From assembly GCA_026706485.1 (NCBI GenBank), contig JAPOYR010000009.1, positions 124,001 through 188,000 on the forward strand: DNA of 64,000 nt, in the 5' to 3' direction. Within the stretch, counting starts at the first letter, position 1; each line of letters starts with the position of its first letter. Positions 28,707-37,233 of this stretch are shown one piece after another. This DNA comes from Chloroflexota bacterium (GTDB lineage: Bacteria; Chloroflexota; UBA11872). Below the pieces are notes generated by a model. That model searched no databases and was not told the origin of the DNA. It worked only from the letters and a program-made list of their open reading frames with translations. The position numbers and the translations under genes are program-made.

Positions 28707-30347
28707 ATGACGGTCCGGTCGGCCTCCGACGACGCCCAGCCGCACGACGCCCCGGCGGTCGCGACCGGTGGGCGCGGCCCGCGTCGCGTCTCGAACGTCA
28801 ACACCACCGACATCCGCAGCGCCATCGAGCTGGGCGCGCGCGCCATGGCCCGCTGCTTCAACGCCGACGACGACGATCTCCCCTTCATGTACTCCCGCTT
28901 GTGGCCCGACGGCTGGTTCGGGTTCAGCCCGTGGCACTGCGCCGTGCAGGTGTCGGGCCGTCACCTGGAAGCGATGCTGCGGGCCGCGGAGGTCACCGGC
29001 GCGCCGGTGGACGAGGAAGCCATCGCCAAGCACACGCGGGGGTCGTTGTTCTCCTTCACCGGGCGGGTGCCGCTGCCGTGCAACCGGCGCGAGATGGGCG
29101 GGCCGCTGGTCGAGGTGGACGAGCACAGCATTCGCGAGGGATTCCATGGGCTCAGCGCGCTGGTGCGCCACCGCGGTAACGACCAGGCGGCGGAGCTGGC
29201 CGAGCGCTGCATCGCGGCGATCCAGGAGTTCTGGTCGCCGGAGAGCGGTTGGGACCTGGCGTCGCTCAATCGCCGGTCCGGCCTGGACTTTCAGGCGCGC
29301 CCGACCTTCGTCGAGGGTGTGGGTCGAGCCATCGGGCCGCTGGTCAAATATGTGCGCACGACCGGATCGGTCGCGGCGCTGGAGCTGGCGCAGACCCTGA
29401 AGGATCACGCGCTCGACAAGTTCTTCCTGCCGGACGGCTCCTACGAAACCGAGCGCTTCGGGGCGCACGGGCACTCGACGACCTGCGTCATGTCCTCGCT
29501 GGCGCAGCTGGCCGACCTGACCGACGACGCCGCGTTGCTCGAACGGGTCCGCACGTTTTACGACCGGGGCTTGTGGACCATCCGCGACGAGATCGGCTGG
29601 GTGATGGAGCGCAGCGACGCTGGCCGCAACCCCGACCAGGGCGAGTTGAACAACACCGGCGACATGCTGGAGACGGCGCTGATCCTGGCGCGGCGGGGCT
29701 ACCCGAGCTACTACGACGACGCCGAGCAGATGCTGCGCGCGCACATCCTGCCGTCGCAGTTTCGGGACACGTCGTTCACGGGGCCGGCGCCGGAACCCGA
29801 CGACAGCGACGCGCGCCGCGACGTGGCCGATCGCGCGCTGGGGATGTTCGGCTTCTGCGCCCCCTACGCGCACCGACCGATCGGAATTCCAGAAGTCGCG
29901 CCCAGCTGGGACATCGTCGCCGGCACCACGGGCTCGCTCTGCGAGGCGTTCGCGGACGCCGTGCGCCGCGACGGCGACGTCACCCGCGTAAACCTGTGGT
30001 TCGACCGCCACACCGCCGACGCGCTGGTGGAGTCAAAGTATGCGGAGGGCATACTCCAGGTCACGCCGCTCCGCGGCGGGCCGGTCGCGATTCGCATTCC
30101 GGATTGGCTCAATTTGGACGATATCGAGGTCGAGCCGGCCGGGCTCGAGCGTCGCTTCGCCGGCGGCTACCTGGAGTTCCCGAGCCCAACGCCCAATCAG
30201 ACCATCACCCTGCACGCGTCGCTGCCCACGCGGGAGCTGGTGCTCAAACACCGGACCCGTGACATCCGCGTGCGGTTGCGCGGCGCCGCGGTCGAGGCCA
30301 TGGACAGCTTCGGCACGGACTTCACCTACTTCGATCCCCTCGACTGA
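28707..30347 (+). CDS. Six-hairpin glycosidase-like protein
   Basis: A 546-residue protein without a named family that I can assign with certainty. It reads like an (alpha/alpha)6-barrel glycosidase-like domain: repeating pairs of helices with aromatic and acidic loops such as WPDGWFGFSPWHCAVQVSGR, FHGLSALVRHRGND, SYETERFGAHGHST and ELNNTGDMLETALILARRGY. These continue to about residue 430, followed by a beta-rich C-terminal part (VAIRIPDWLNLDDIEVEPAG and following strands). GH127/GH105-like families have this layout. GGTGAGG just upstream of ATG 28707 supports the start. Its position 21 bp after the PhyH gene suggests both act in one carbohydrate or natural-product pathway. Confidence 0.6.
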   Translation: MTVRSASDDAQPHDAPAVATGGRGPRRVSNVNTTDIRSAIELGARAMARCFNADDDDLPFMYSRLWPDGWFGFSPWHCAVQVSGRHLEAMLRAAEVTGAPVDEEAIAKHTRGSLFSFTGRVPLPCNRREMGGPLVEVDEHSIREGFHGLSALVRHRGNDQAAELAERCIAAIQEFWSPESGWDLASLNRRSGLDFQARPTFVEGVGRAIGPLVKYVRTTGSVAALELAQTLKDHALDKFFLPDGSYETERFGAHGHSTTCVMSSLAQLADLTDDAALLERVRTFYDRGLWTIRDEIGWVMERSDAGRNPDQGELNNTGDMLETALILARRGYPSYYDDAEQMLRAHILPSQFRDTSFTGPAPEPDDSDARRDVADRALGMFGFCAPYAHRPIGIPEVAPSWDIVAGTTGSLCEAFADAVRRDGDVTRVNLWFDRHTADALVESKYAEGILQVTPLRGGPVAIRIPDWLNLDDIEVEPAGLERRFAGGYLEFPSPTPNQTITLHASLPTRELVLKHRTRDIRVRLRGAAVEAMDSFGTDFTYFDPLD

Positions 30348-30394
30348 CGGTGCATGGGCGGCTGCCAGCAGCCAAGTGCTCAACGCCGCGCGAG

Positions 30395-30453
30395 CCGTTC
30401 GTGGTGAGCCGGTCGAACCATGAACGGCCCTTCGACAGGCTCAGGGCGAACGA
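30395..30453. repeat. CGTTCGTGGTGAGCC-type palindrome
   Basis: Inverted repeat: left arm CCGTTCGTGGTGAGCCGGTC, right arm CTTCGACAGGCTCAGGGCGA with ACG. It sits between the glycosidase-like gene and the VOC gene. Confidence 0.75.
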
Positions 30454-30576
30454 ATCTTCGTCAAAGGCAGATCGGACGGCCTTATCGCTTGGCCGCCCAT
30501 GGCCTGCTGGGACGCCGACTGTCGGTCCGGTGTAGCATCGGTCCGACATGAGTCGCGCGCGGGATACGAGCACGGC

Positions 30577-30924
30577 ATGAAGGTTCGAGCGGTCGACTTC
30601 GTTCAGATCCAGGTGCGCGACATGGACCGGGCCCTGGGCTTTTATCGCGACGCCCTGGGGATGCCGGTCGGCCAGGCGTGGGGCGACGAGTGGGTGGAGC
30701 TGGCGGCCGGCGACACCACGATCGCGCTGGCGGCGGAGGTCGAGGGCGTGGCCGTCGCGTTGTCCGTCGATAGCGTGAGCGACGCGATCCAAGAGCTCAA
30801 GGCGAAGGGTGTGGAGGTGGTGGCCGGACCCCAGGGCAACGAATGGTGCGCCAGCGCCGCAATCCGGGACCCGGAGGGCAACCTGCTTGTGCTGCACCAG
30901 CGACACGACGGCACGGTGGGATAG
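30577..30924 (+). CDS. VOC (glyoxalase/bleomycin-resistance) family protein
   Basis: A 115-residue single VOC module: VDFVQIQVRDMDRALGFYRD at the start, a metal-ligand region in DEWVELAAG, and the second beta-alpha-beta unit SVSDAIQELKAKGVEVVAGP, ending ASAAIRDPEGNLLVLHQRHD. The usual first ligand His is replaced in QIQVRDM, so only part of the canonical metal site is present. Possible roles include glyoxalase-like, dioxygenase-like or antibiotic-binding activity, and none can be chosen. ATG 30577 is the preferred start. Confidence 0.85.
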   Translation: MKVRAVDFVQIQVRDMDRALGFYRDALGMPVGQAWGDEWVELAAGDTTIALAAEVEGVAVALSVDSVSDAIQELKAKGVEVVAGPQGNEWCASAAIRDPEGNLLVLHQRHDGTVG

Positions 30925-31564
30925 CGAGACTCTTGCGTACGTCTTCGTCTTTCCGGCGCCGGCCGGACTCCAGGCTGGTCGATTCTCCAGGTGCCCTCGT
31001 GGCATGTGCTGGGGGCGGTTTGCGAACGAACCCTGCCGGGTATCTGCGGAGTCTTGCCGATCGTCTCGGCGATTGGGTCGCACGAAAAAGGCGCGAGCGG
31101 GCGAACGCATGGGGCCATCTGCCGAACGCCGACTTTTCAGGGCCGAATCGGTTCTACGTGTCGAGGGCCAATGGCCATTCCGACTTTCGCAAGGCCGCAG
31201 GTGCGCGCCGCTACGCGCCCGGTGTGATCCGCCGCTACCAGCCGGTCGTCAGGTCACCGGAAGCATTGCCGCGGCGTCCGGCTGCTCCGCTTCGCTGGGC
31301 GCGTCTGGCGGTGACGGGCTTTCGAGTGGTCCCCCGCAGGGCGTTGGGCGTGTTGAGAGGCATCCTGCGCCTGCTGCTGGACGAGTCGTCCACCTCATCT
31401 CGCACCCAGCGCGTGATTACCGACGCGTCGATTCGACACAACATGCCCATCCACACCCTGTCGGGCTACGGGGCGTCGGATCTGAACTAGCGGAGGCTCA
31501 GGGGCGTCGCGACATTGCGCGACTGGGCATCGACGCTGCAATCGGCCGACCGCAAGGCGCATCG
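30925..31564. other. Intergenic region of 640 bp with no recognisable gene
   Basis: The stretch contains a diverged palindrome near 30945-30975 (CTTTCCGGCGCCGGCCGG) and another near 31005-31035 (GGGGCGGTTTGCGAACGAAC). It also has a plus-strand frame whose last 70 or so codons read RRALGVLRGILRLLLDESST and then ASIRHNMPIHTLSGYGASDL before a stop at 31490. I recognise no domain in it. It could be a gene relic or chance. Confidence 0.5.
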
Positions 31565-31801
31565 GTGCCAGTCCAAATCAACATCCGCAACGTTCCCGAA
31601 GAGGTGCGCAACGAGTTGGCGTCGCGCGCGGCCCGTCGCGGCCAGTCCATGCAGGAGTTCCTGCGCGGCGAGCTGGAGCGCATCGCGTCGCGGCCCTCCA
31701 ACGACGTCTTGCTGGAGGAAGTACGCCGGCGCAAGGAAGCGTTCGGCACGCGCGTGACGGCGTCAGAAATCCTCGAGGCCCGCGACGCCGACCGGCGGTG
31801 A
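31565..31801 (+). CDS. FitA/VapB-like ribbon-helix-helix antitoxin
   Basis: A 78-residue antitoxin. The ribbon-helix-helix DNA-binding part is VQINIRNVPEEVRNELASRA followed by ARRGQSMQEFLRGELERIA. The C-terminal tail (VLLEEVRRRKEAFGTRVTAS then EILEARDADRR) is the toxin-binding extension. GTG 31565 starts this homology. The stop overlaps the toxin start (GTGA at 31798), typical of a coupled toxin-antitoxin operon that autorepresses. It is one of two complete type II modules in the window. Confidence 0.88.
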   Translation: MPVQINIRNVPEEVRNELASRAARRGQSMQEFLRGELERIASRPSNDVLLEEVRRRKEAFGTRVTASEILEARDADRR

Positions 31802-32196
31802 GGGCCGTCGTCGACGCATCCGTCCTCGTCGCGGCTCTAGTCGAGACGGGACCCGTAGGATCCTGGGCCGAAGCGGCTGTTGTCGAAGGCCCCCTGGCCG
31901 CACCGGAGTTCGTCTTGGCCGAGACGAGCAACATCCTGCGCCGGATGGAGCGATCCGGCCGGATTTCAACGCTTGAAGCCACCGCCAGCCACCGAGACAT
32001 GCTGCGGTTGGATATTGCGTTGTTTTCGTTCGCCCCGTATGCCGAGCGCGTGTGGGCGCTGCGCGCAAACGTCACCAGCTACGACGCGTGGTACGTCGCG
32101 CTGGCCGAGGCCCTCGACTATCCGATCGTGACGCTCGATCGGAGGCTTAGCCGCGCCACCGGACCGAGGTGCGACTTCATCACGCCCCCGCACTAA
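31798..32196 (+). CDS. vapC: PIN-domain VapC-like ribonuclease toxin
   Basis: A 132-residue PIN-domain RNase. The expected acidic residues are Asp6 (VVDASVLV), Glu42 (LAETSNIL), Asp96 (YDAWYVALAEAL) and Asp114 (TLDRRLSRA). These form the Mg-binding catalytic site that cleaves tRNA or rRNA. It starts at GTG 31798 inside the antitoxin stop and ends THE-free at FITPPH. Length and spacing are typical of VapC. The module probably lost nothing, unlike the vapB gene near 13887. Confidence 0.9.
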   Translation: MRAVVDASVLVAALVETGPVGSWAEAAVVEGPLAAPEFVLAETSNILRRMERSGRISTLEATASHRDMLRLDIALFSFAPYAERVWALRANVTSYDAWYVALAEALDYPIVTLDRRLSRATGPRCDFITPPH

Positions 32197-32218
32197 TAGC
32201 CGGCCGCGGCACCGTTCA

Positions 32219-32356
32219 AGTCATTCCCGCGCAGGCGGGAATCCACCCGTCATGCCGGCAAAGAGCCTGCCGTAGGTGAAGTGGGCCGAGATCCAGTTCC
32301 GTCGACACCGGTGGCCCGTGATGGTTGGGTAGGGGCGGGTCTCAGACCCGCCCGTT
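32219..32356. repeat. Two intergenic palindromes
   Basis: Palindrome GTCATTCCCGCGCAGGCGGG with AATCCACC at about 32219-32250, and GGTAGGGGCGGGTCTCAGAC followed by CCGCCC at about 32328-32356. Both belong to families found elsewhere in the window. They separate the VapC gene from a convergent thioesterase gene. Confidence 0.75.
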
Positions 32357-32408
32357 CAGTTGCGCACAAGCACACGGCGCCCACAAACCGTGAACTGCGG
32401 TCGCCCCC

Positions 32409-32843
32409 TCAAAGCTCCCGCAGCTTGAGCCACGCCGGGTGATCGGCAGGTAGCCGCCTGGGTCGGCCGTCCCCGTCCACGAAGGCATTCTGCGTCGCGG
32501 CCGTGGCCAGCAGCGTGTCGTCCCGCCGAATTTCGTAGCGCAGCCGCACCCGCAGGCGTGAGATCTCGCCCACCCACACGTCCACGGTCACCACGTCCTC
32601 ACCCATGGCCGGGGAGATGTAGCGGCAGCTGCATTCGACCAACGATAGAAACAGGCCGCCGGCGGTGAGGTCCGCGTAGCCCAGGTCGATCGCGCGCAGC
32701 CACCCGAGCCGGGCCTCTTCGAGCCAGAGGATGTAGCTGGAATGGTGCGCGATGCCCTGCGCGTCGGTATCGGAATAGCGCACGCGCAGGGTCTCGCGGT
32801 GAGCGGGCGGCGCATCGGGGGCGTCCAGGCGTTCGCGAGTCAT
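32409..32843 (-). CDS. Hotdog-fold acyl-CoA thioesterase (4HBT/YbgC type)
   Basis: A 144-residue single hotdog domain. The active-site stretch VRYSDTDAQGIAHHSSYILW followed by LEEARLGWLR is the YbgC/4-hydroxybenzoyl-CoA thioesterase signature, with Asp25/Asp27 the candidate catalytic residues. The central strand LRVRLRYEIRRDD and terminal RLPADHPAWLKLREL agree with the fold. It hydrolyses acyl-CoA; the natural substrate is unknown. ATG 32843 fits the family start; longer readings upstream on the same strand run through unrelated sequence. It ends about 50 bp from a palindrome and is followed on the same strand by nothing nearer than the toxin module's convergent end. Confidence 0.9.
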   Translation of the reverse strand: MTRERLDAPDAPPAHRETLRVRYSDTDAQGIAHHSSYILWLEEARLGWLRAIDLGYADLTAGGLFLSLVECSCRYISPAMGEDVVTVDVWVGEISRLRVRLRYEIRRDDTLLATAATQNAFVDGDGRPRRLPADHPAWLKLREL

Positions 32844-32860
32844 TGGCCGCCTGCCGTGGA

Positions 32861-33940
32861 CTACGCCCCGACGAGCGCGACGAAGGCGTGGATGGCGTTC
32901 GCCCCGTCGAGCACCTCGATGCGCACGTCGAACGACGCCGTCTCGCCGGGCTCGAGGGAGTGCAGGGTGCCGTCGGCGCGGTTGCGCGCCCGACCGAGCA
33001 CGGTCGCGTTGCCGGGCTCGATGCCGGTCACGTAGTCGCCGGGCGTGGTGTTTCGCCAGTGGTTCAGATAGGGCAGCTGATTCTTGTTCCAGGTAAACCC
33101 CAGCCCAAGCCCGTCGCCCAGCCCGCGATTGACCAGCGCCGCGTGGACCGTGCCGTCGGCCTCCGCGTCCACGTCGTGAATTAGCACCTGCACCTGCCAG
33201 TCGACGGACGGGCCTTCGTAGACCTCCCACCCCTCCGGGCTTGCTCCGGTATAGATGTCGTGGAACCGGCGCGACCGGCTGCGCACGTGGAATCGGGTCC
33301 CCTCGTCGAGCAGGGGATGGCCGGGGTTCATGTGATACAGGATCATCATGTGCTGGGTGCGGTGGCCGTGATTGGTCACCGTGTCGTGGATTTCGATGGC
33401 GCTTGAGCCCAGCGAAGTTTCAATGCGGCGGACGAGCTCCAGGTTTTCCCCGTAGAGAATCGCCTGGCGCACGCGCCCCTGGACCCACATGCGGTACTCG
33501 TCGCCGTCCCACGCGCCGTCCGCCCAGACATTGGTCGCGCCCAGGTTGGACAGCCGTCCGTGCAGGCCCTCCTCGCCCCCCGCGTCGTCGTCGTCCACCG
33601 GGTCGCCCACGTTGGTCAGGCCGCCGGTCACCAGCAGGCCGAGCACCGTGGTGCGAATCCAGCCCTGCCCGCCGGGTTCATAGCGCGCGCCCTGCACGTC
33701 GCCCGTCGGCGTGCGGAACGCCAGGGGGATGCCGCGATATGAAGCGCTCGAAATGTCCAGGGCGCGCCCCGGGAGCACGGTGAAGCGCAGACCCGACCCC
33801 GTGTCGCAATCGACCGCCTCCACGCCATCACCCGAGCCGCCGTCCAGGCGGTATTCGCGGACGCCGCCGACCTGGGAGAGATCGCCAACGCGCGCCATCA
33901 ACTCCGCGCGGGTGTAGTCACGTCCCCAGAGCGTCGGCAT
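32861..33940 (-). CDS. DUF4432 aldose epimerase-like protein
   Basis: A 359-residue protein of the DUF4432 family, related in fold to galactose mutarotases (aldose 1-epimerases). The family start MPTLWGRDYTRAELMARVGD is at ATG 33940, with a GGGGGAC Shine-Dalgarno about 7 nt upstream; the earlier in-frame Met codons lie partly in a repeat. Characteristic segments are GLRFTVLPGRALDISSASYR (about 50-69), LLVTGGLTNVGDP, and HMNPGHPLLDEGTRF. Catalytic roles of the His and Glu residues are not established in this family. A role in carbohydrate metabolism is likely. The thioesterase gene follows 17 bp downstream, so they may be co-transcribed. Confidence 0.85.
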   Translation of the reverse strand: MPTLWGRDYTRAELMARVGDLSQVGGVREYRLDGGSGDGVEAVDCDTGSGLRFTVLPGRALDISSASYRGIPLAFRTPTGDVQGARYEPGGQGWIRTTVLGLLVTGGLTNVGDPVDDDDAGGEEGLHGRLSNLGATNVWADGAWDGDEYRMWVQGRVRQAILYGENLELVRRIETSLGSSAIEIHDTVTNHGHRTQHMMILYHMNPGHPLLDEGTRFHVRSRSRRFHDIYTGASPEGWEVYEGPSVDWQVQVLIHDVDAEADGTVHAALVNRGLGDGLGLGFTWNKNQLPYLNHWRNTTPGDYVTGIEPGNATVLGRARNRADGTLHSLEPGETASFDVRIEVLDGANAIHAFVALVGA

Positions 33941-33989
33941 CAGGCCGTCCCCCATCCATAGCGAGAGCCGCATTGTAGGCAGGCTGTCT

Positions 33990-34022
33990 TGTCGTTCCGA
34001 GCGTAGCGAGGAACCTAAGACG
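33990..34022. repeat. TCGTTCCGAGCGTAGCGAGGAACCTAAG element
   Basis: One copy of the repeat also present in the 17.1-17.5 kb gap and near 26698. It overlaps the upstream in-frame region of the DUF4432 frame, which supports placing that gene's start further downstream, at 33940. Confidence 0.7.
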
Positions 34023-34075
34023 TACGTTTTCGGCACCTGAGTGAACTAGCGGCCGCCACCGGGCAGCACGCGACG

Positions 34076-34681
34076 CTAGTCGATGACGTCCCAGTTGCTC
34101 GGCAGCGGGGGAACTGACCATGCCGGGTCTGGATGCCACGTCTCCCAGCCGTCGGCGAACGGCGAGCGGTTCGCCTCCAGCCGGGCGATCGCGCGCTTGC
34201 CTTCCGCATAGAAGGCATCGGCTTGAGTCTGGGTGACGAATCCGAGCGCAACCGCTCGTGACAGCTCGTCGTCGTCCTTCCAGTGCCAGCCGGACAGATC
34301 GGGACGGACGACGATATCCAAGACGTGGTCGGTGAAGTCGAAGCCAATGGGCGTGCGCTGGTAGGCGCTTTCGAGGTTGATATACCACCGATGGAACCGG
34401 TCGCCCTTCCACATAGCGTAGAAGGCGTGCGCGTCGTCCGCGTACTTGATGCGGATCAGATCATCCCGCCATACGTCGTCGACCATCTCCCAGTCGCCAA
34501 GCGGCAAGTGGTCCGACCGATAGGTGCTCTTGTTCTTGATTGGCGTGCCGGCGGCGAGGTAAAGGGCCGTGATTCGCTCGGTGTCGGCGATCACCGTCAT
34601 GGGCATGGCGATTTGGAGTCGCTCGCCCCACACGCTGCGCATGACGACCTGATCGCCGGGACGCCAAGGCTGAACGGTCAC
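34076..34681 (-). CDS. DUF402-domain protein
   Basis: A 201-residue protein with the DUF402 core of nucleotide phosphatase-like proteins (Ntdp/YgaC group). The N-terminal half starts MTVQPWRPGDQVVMRSVWGE. The core is WKGDRFHRWYINLESAYQRT followed by GFDFTDHVLDIVVRPDLSGW and HWKDDDELSRAVALG. These Trp, Asp and Tyr residues are family-conserved, and a C-terminal helix follows. Members have been reported to hydrolyse nucleoside di- or triphosphates; that activity here is inference. It is separated by 64 bp from the downstream end of the VOC gene on the same strand. Confidence 0.85.
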   Translation of the reverse strand: MTVQPWRPGDQVVMRSVWGERLQIAMPMTVIADTERITALYLAAGTPIKNKSTYRSDHLPLGDWEMVDDVWRDDLIRIKYADDAHAFYAMWKGDRFHRWYINLESAYQRTPIGFDFTDHVLDIVVRPDLSGWHWKDDDELSRAVALGFVTQTQADAFYAEGKRAIARLEANRSPFADGWETWHPDPAWSVPPLPSNWDVID

Positions 34682-34745
34682 CGCAGGCTCGGCGTGGTCC
34701 CGAGGCTATTCACCCGCTCGTCCCGGTCGCAGCAGCCGCCGGTCG

Positions 34746-35132
34746 CTATCCGATGGGCTGATGGAAATACCAGCAGAGCCCGTCCGGCGCGACGACGAAG
34801 AACACCTGGAACCTCTGCCCGTCGCGCTCGTCCACGCGCCAGTTCGCGGTGGCGACGCCGTTGGCCTCCAGCTCCTGCCGGGCGCGGTGGATGTCGCTGA
34901 CCAGGATGGCCGCACCGTCCATGCTGGCATCGCCGCCGTTCACGGCGAAGCCGAACCGCACGCCGTCACGCTCCATGAACACGGTGGGAACCGGGCGGTC
35001 GCGGCGCTCCGCTTCGGCGAGGCCGAAGGACCGGCCATACCACTCCGACGCCTGATCGAGGTCCGCGACGGGCAGCGCGAGCACATCGTCCTGAAACGGG
35101 TAGGCCGCTTCGAATAGAGGCTCGTCATTCAT
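34746..35132 (-). CDS. VOC family protein
   Basis: A 128-residue vicinal-oxygen-chelate module starting MNDEPLFEAAYPFQDDVLAL, then PVADLDQASEWYGRSFGLAE, TVFMERDGVRFGFAV and the second motif DIHRARQELEANGVAT. It ends QVFFVVAPDGLCWYFHQPIG. It starts at ATG 35132, overlapping the stop of the upstream membrane protein gene by 8 bp. That overlap implies co-transcription. The metal-binding residues are only partly conserved, so an enzymatic or binding role is uncertain. A second VOC gene occurs at 30577. Confidence 0.85.
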   Translation of the reverse strand: MNDEPLFEAAYPFQDDVLALPVADLDQASEWYGRSFGLAEAERRDRPVPTVFMERDGVRFGFAVNGGDASMDGAAILVSDIHRARQELEANGVATANWRVDERDGQRFQVFFVVAPDGLCWYFHQPIG

Positions 35133-35700
35133 GGGTGGACTCCGGGGGTTGAGCGTCCACCTGCAATGCCGCAATCGCCCACAGCAGGAAGACGAGGGCC
35201 CGCAGCGGGTTCAGCGCCTCCCAGAGGACGTCGTGGTTGACGAAGTAGGCGTTGATGAACAGCACGGTTCCGAGAGCGGCGAAGATCGAGGCGCCGATGC
35301 CGTCCCAGAAGCCGCCGCGACGCCAAAGGGTAGCCACGGCAATGGTGCTACAGCCGAGAAATATCGGATTGAGCGTCTTCCAGACGTTCCCGAAATGCTC
35401 TGCGGAGAGGGCGTCGGTATACGCGTTGAGAAATCCGATCAGCGCCAGGACGGTCAAAGTCACGCTGCGGGTCCAAGCCACGCGGGAGGTCCCGCGCCAG
35501 ATCCACCAGGCACCGGAGATACCCATGAGCAACGCGCCGATCTGCCAGAGCCGCCAGGTCCAGTTGTCGGTCGAAGCGAGACCAGGCCGGCTGAACATGT
35601 GGGTCTGATCGCCCCAGGCGAACAGCGCGACGCCGAGAACCGCCGCGCAGAGCAGCGCCTGGGCAGCTCCCAGATCACGACGGCGGAATAGGCTGGTCAT
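35125..35700 (-). CDS. Multi-pass membrane protein of unknown function
   Basis: A 191-residue integral membrane protein with about six hydrophobic segments, including AAQALLCAAVLGVALFAWG near 12-30, LWQIGALLMGISGAWWIW near 51-68, TLTVLALIGFLNAYTDAL near 81-98, and LVFLLWAIAALQV at the C-terminus. The start ATG 35700 has GGAGGG about 7 nt upstream; an ATG seven codons further upstream has no such site. No family is recognised. Its tail overlaps the VOC gene by 8 bp, indicating an operon. Upstream (35701-35883) lies one diverged GCTGCACGCCGCACGG palindrome near 35739-35766. Confidence 0.7.
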   Translation of the reverse strand: MTSLFRRRDLGAAQALLCAAVLGVALFAWGDQTHMFSRPGLASTDNWTWRLWQIGALLMGISGAWWIWRGTSRVAWTRSVTLTVLALIGFLNAYTDALSAEHFGNVWKTLNPIFLGCSTIAVATLWRRGGFWDGIGASIFAALGTVLFINAYFVNHDVLWEALNPLRALVFLLWAIAALQVDAQPPESTHE

Positions 35701-35883
35701 CACGCGCCCTCCAATCGACATCCGGAATGGCTATGGTCCCACGCTGCACGCCGCACGGGCCACCGGGCCCGAGCGGTCGTGGAGAATTCGTGACTGCGCG
35801 GTGGCCGATAGACGGTCGCGGCCTGATGTCCAAGACTAAGGGCGGGCCGCCGTGCGGTCCGCCGAGCGACTAGGAAAAACCCC

Positions 35884-37233
35884 ATGATGCGTCCAATGCT
35901 CGAGCGACTCGAGTCGCGCGCGTCGGCCGGCCGACCCGTGACGGTGGCGCTGGCGGGCGCCGGGCGGTTTGGGACCAGCATCGCGGCGCAGATCGCGCAG
36001 ATGGACGGTCTGCGTCTGGCGGCGGTGGCCGATCCCAATGTGTCCAATGGCGCGGAGGCCCTTCGCGCCGCCGGCTGGGCGGACGACCAGGTGCAGCGCT
36101 GCGAGAGCCCGGTCGCCGCGCAGGCGGCTGTTGAAGCCGGCAATGCCGCGCTTGCGCCCGACGCCGACGCGTTGGTCTCCGCGCCCATCGAGGTGTTCGT
36201 GGACGCGACCGGTATCCCGGACGTGGCCGCCCACAACGCCTGGCAGGCCCTGCGCCGGGGTCGCCATGTCGTGATGGTCACGGTCGAAGCCGACGTGAGC
36301 TGCGGCTGGGCCTTGGCGCGCGAGGCGCGGCGGCAGGACGTGGTTTACACGCTCGCCGCCGGCGACCAGCCGATCGCGATCATGGAGCTGTTCGACTGGG
36401 CCGTCGCGTTGGGCCTGGAACCCGTGGCCGTGGGACGCGGCACGCGGCTCTACCCGCACGACCGTCACGGAGACGCCGATCAAGCCCTGGCGCGGCTCGG
36501 CTACGACGCGGAGACGGCGGGCCGTCTCCGCCTGAACGCGCAGATGTACAACTCGTTTCGCGACGGCACCAAGTCCCAAATCGAGATGTGCGCCGTGTCC
36601 AACATGACGGGCCTGCCGCCGGACCGTCGCGGCATGCACGAGCCGTCGGCCGGCTTGAACGAGCTGGCCGACCTGTTCGCGCCGCGCGAGGCCGGTGGTC
36701 TGTTGCACCGGACGGGCGTGGTCGATCTGGCGAACGCCGTGGCGCCCGACGGCGCGTCGGAGATGCCGGAGCACATCGCCACCGGCGTGTGGGCCGTGGT
36801 CACTTGCGACGACGAGCGCGTGCGCGAGGACCTGCGCATCCACGGCACGCGCGTCTCACGCGACGGCGATCGCACGCTGCTGTTTCGCGAGTACCACCTG
36901 TGCGGCGTAGAGACGCCGCTGAGCATTGCGCAGGCGGCGCTGCTGGGCGCGACATCGGGCGCGCCGCGCGAGACGCCGACCTCCGAGGTGCTGGCATATG
37001 CCAAGCGCGACCTCCAGCCGGGCGACACGCTGGACGGCTCCGGCGGGCAGTTGGTCTACGGCCTGATCGACCGGGCGGAAGCGGGACGTGCCGACGGCGT
37101 GCTGCCGCTGGGGCTTGCCTACGGAGCCCTTGTGCGCGAGCCCGTGGCCGCCGATCAGCCGATTCCTGTGGATGCGGTGTGCGCGGTCCAGGACTCATTC
37201 GTGGCACGGCTGCGTCAGGAGGCCGGCGCATAG
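35884..37233 (+). CDS. Homoserine dehydrogenase-like oxidoreductase with C-terminal SAF domain
   Basis: A 449-residue protein. The N-terminal Rossmann domain has VALAGAGRFGTSIAAQIAQM (about 21-40), and the central domain resembles the homoserine-dehydrogenase catalytic domain (IEMCAVSNMTGLPPDRRGMH). The C-terminal about 90 residues (VLAYAKRDLQPGDTLDGSGG to VAADQPIPVDAVCAV) form a SAF (antifreeze-like/flagellar FlgA) domain. Proteins of this architecture are NAD(P)-dependent and act on sugar acids or related compounds. The substrate is not determined. It converges with, and overlaps by 19 bp, the last gene of the seven-gene membrane array on the opposite strand. Confidence 0.8.
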   Translation: MMRPMLERLESRASAGRPVTVALAGAGRFGTSIAAQIAQMDGLRLAAVADPNVSNGAEALRAAGWADDQVQRCESPVAAQAAVEAGNAALAPDADALVSAPIEVFVDATGIPDVAAHNAWQALRRGRHVVMVTVEADVSCGWALAREARRQDVVYTLAAGDQPIAIMELFDWAVALGLEPVAVGRGTRLYPHDRHGDADQALARLGYDAETAGRLRLNAQMYNSFRDGTKSQIEMCAVSNMTGLPPDRRGMHEPSAGLNELADLFAPREAGGLLHRTGVVDLANAVAPDGASEMPEHIATGVWAVVTCDDERVREDLRIHGTRVSRDGDRTLLFREYHLCGVETPLSIAQAALLGATSGAPRETPTSEVLAYAKRDLQPGDTLDGSGGQLVYGLIDRAEAGRADGVLPLGLAYGALVREPVAADQPIPVDAVCAVQDSFVARLRQEAGA

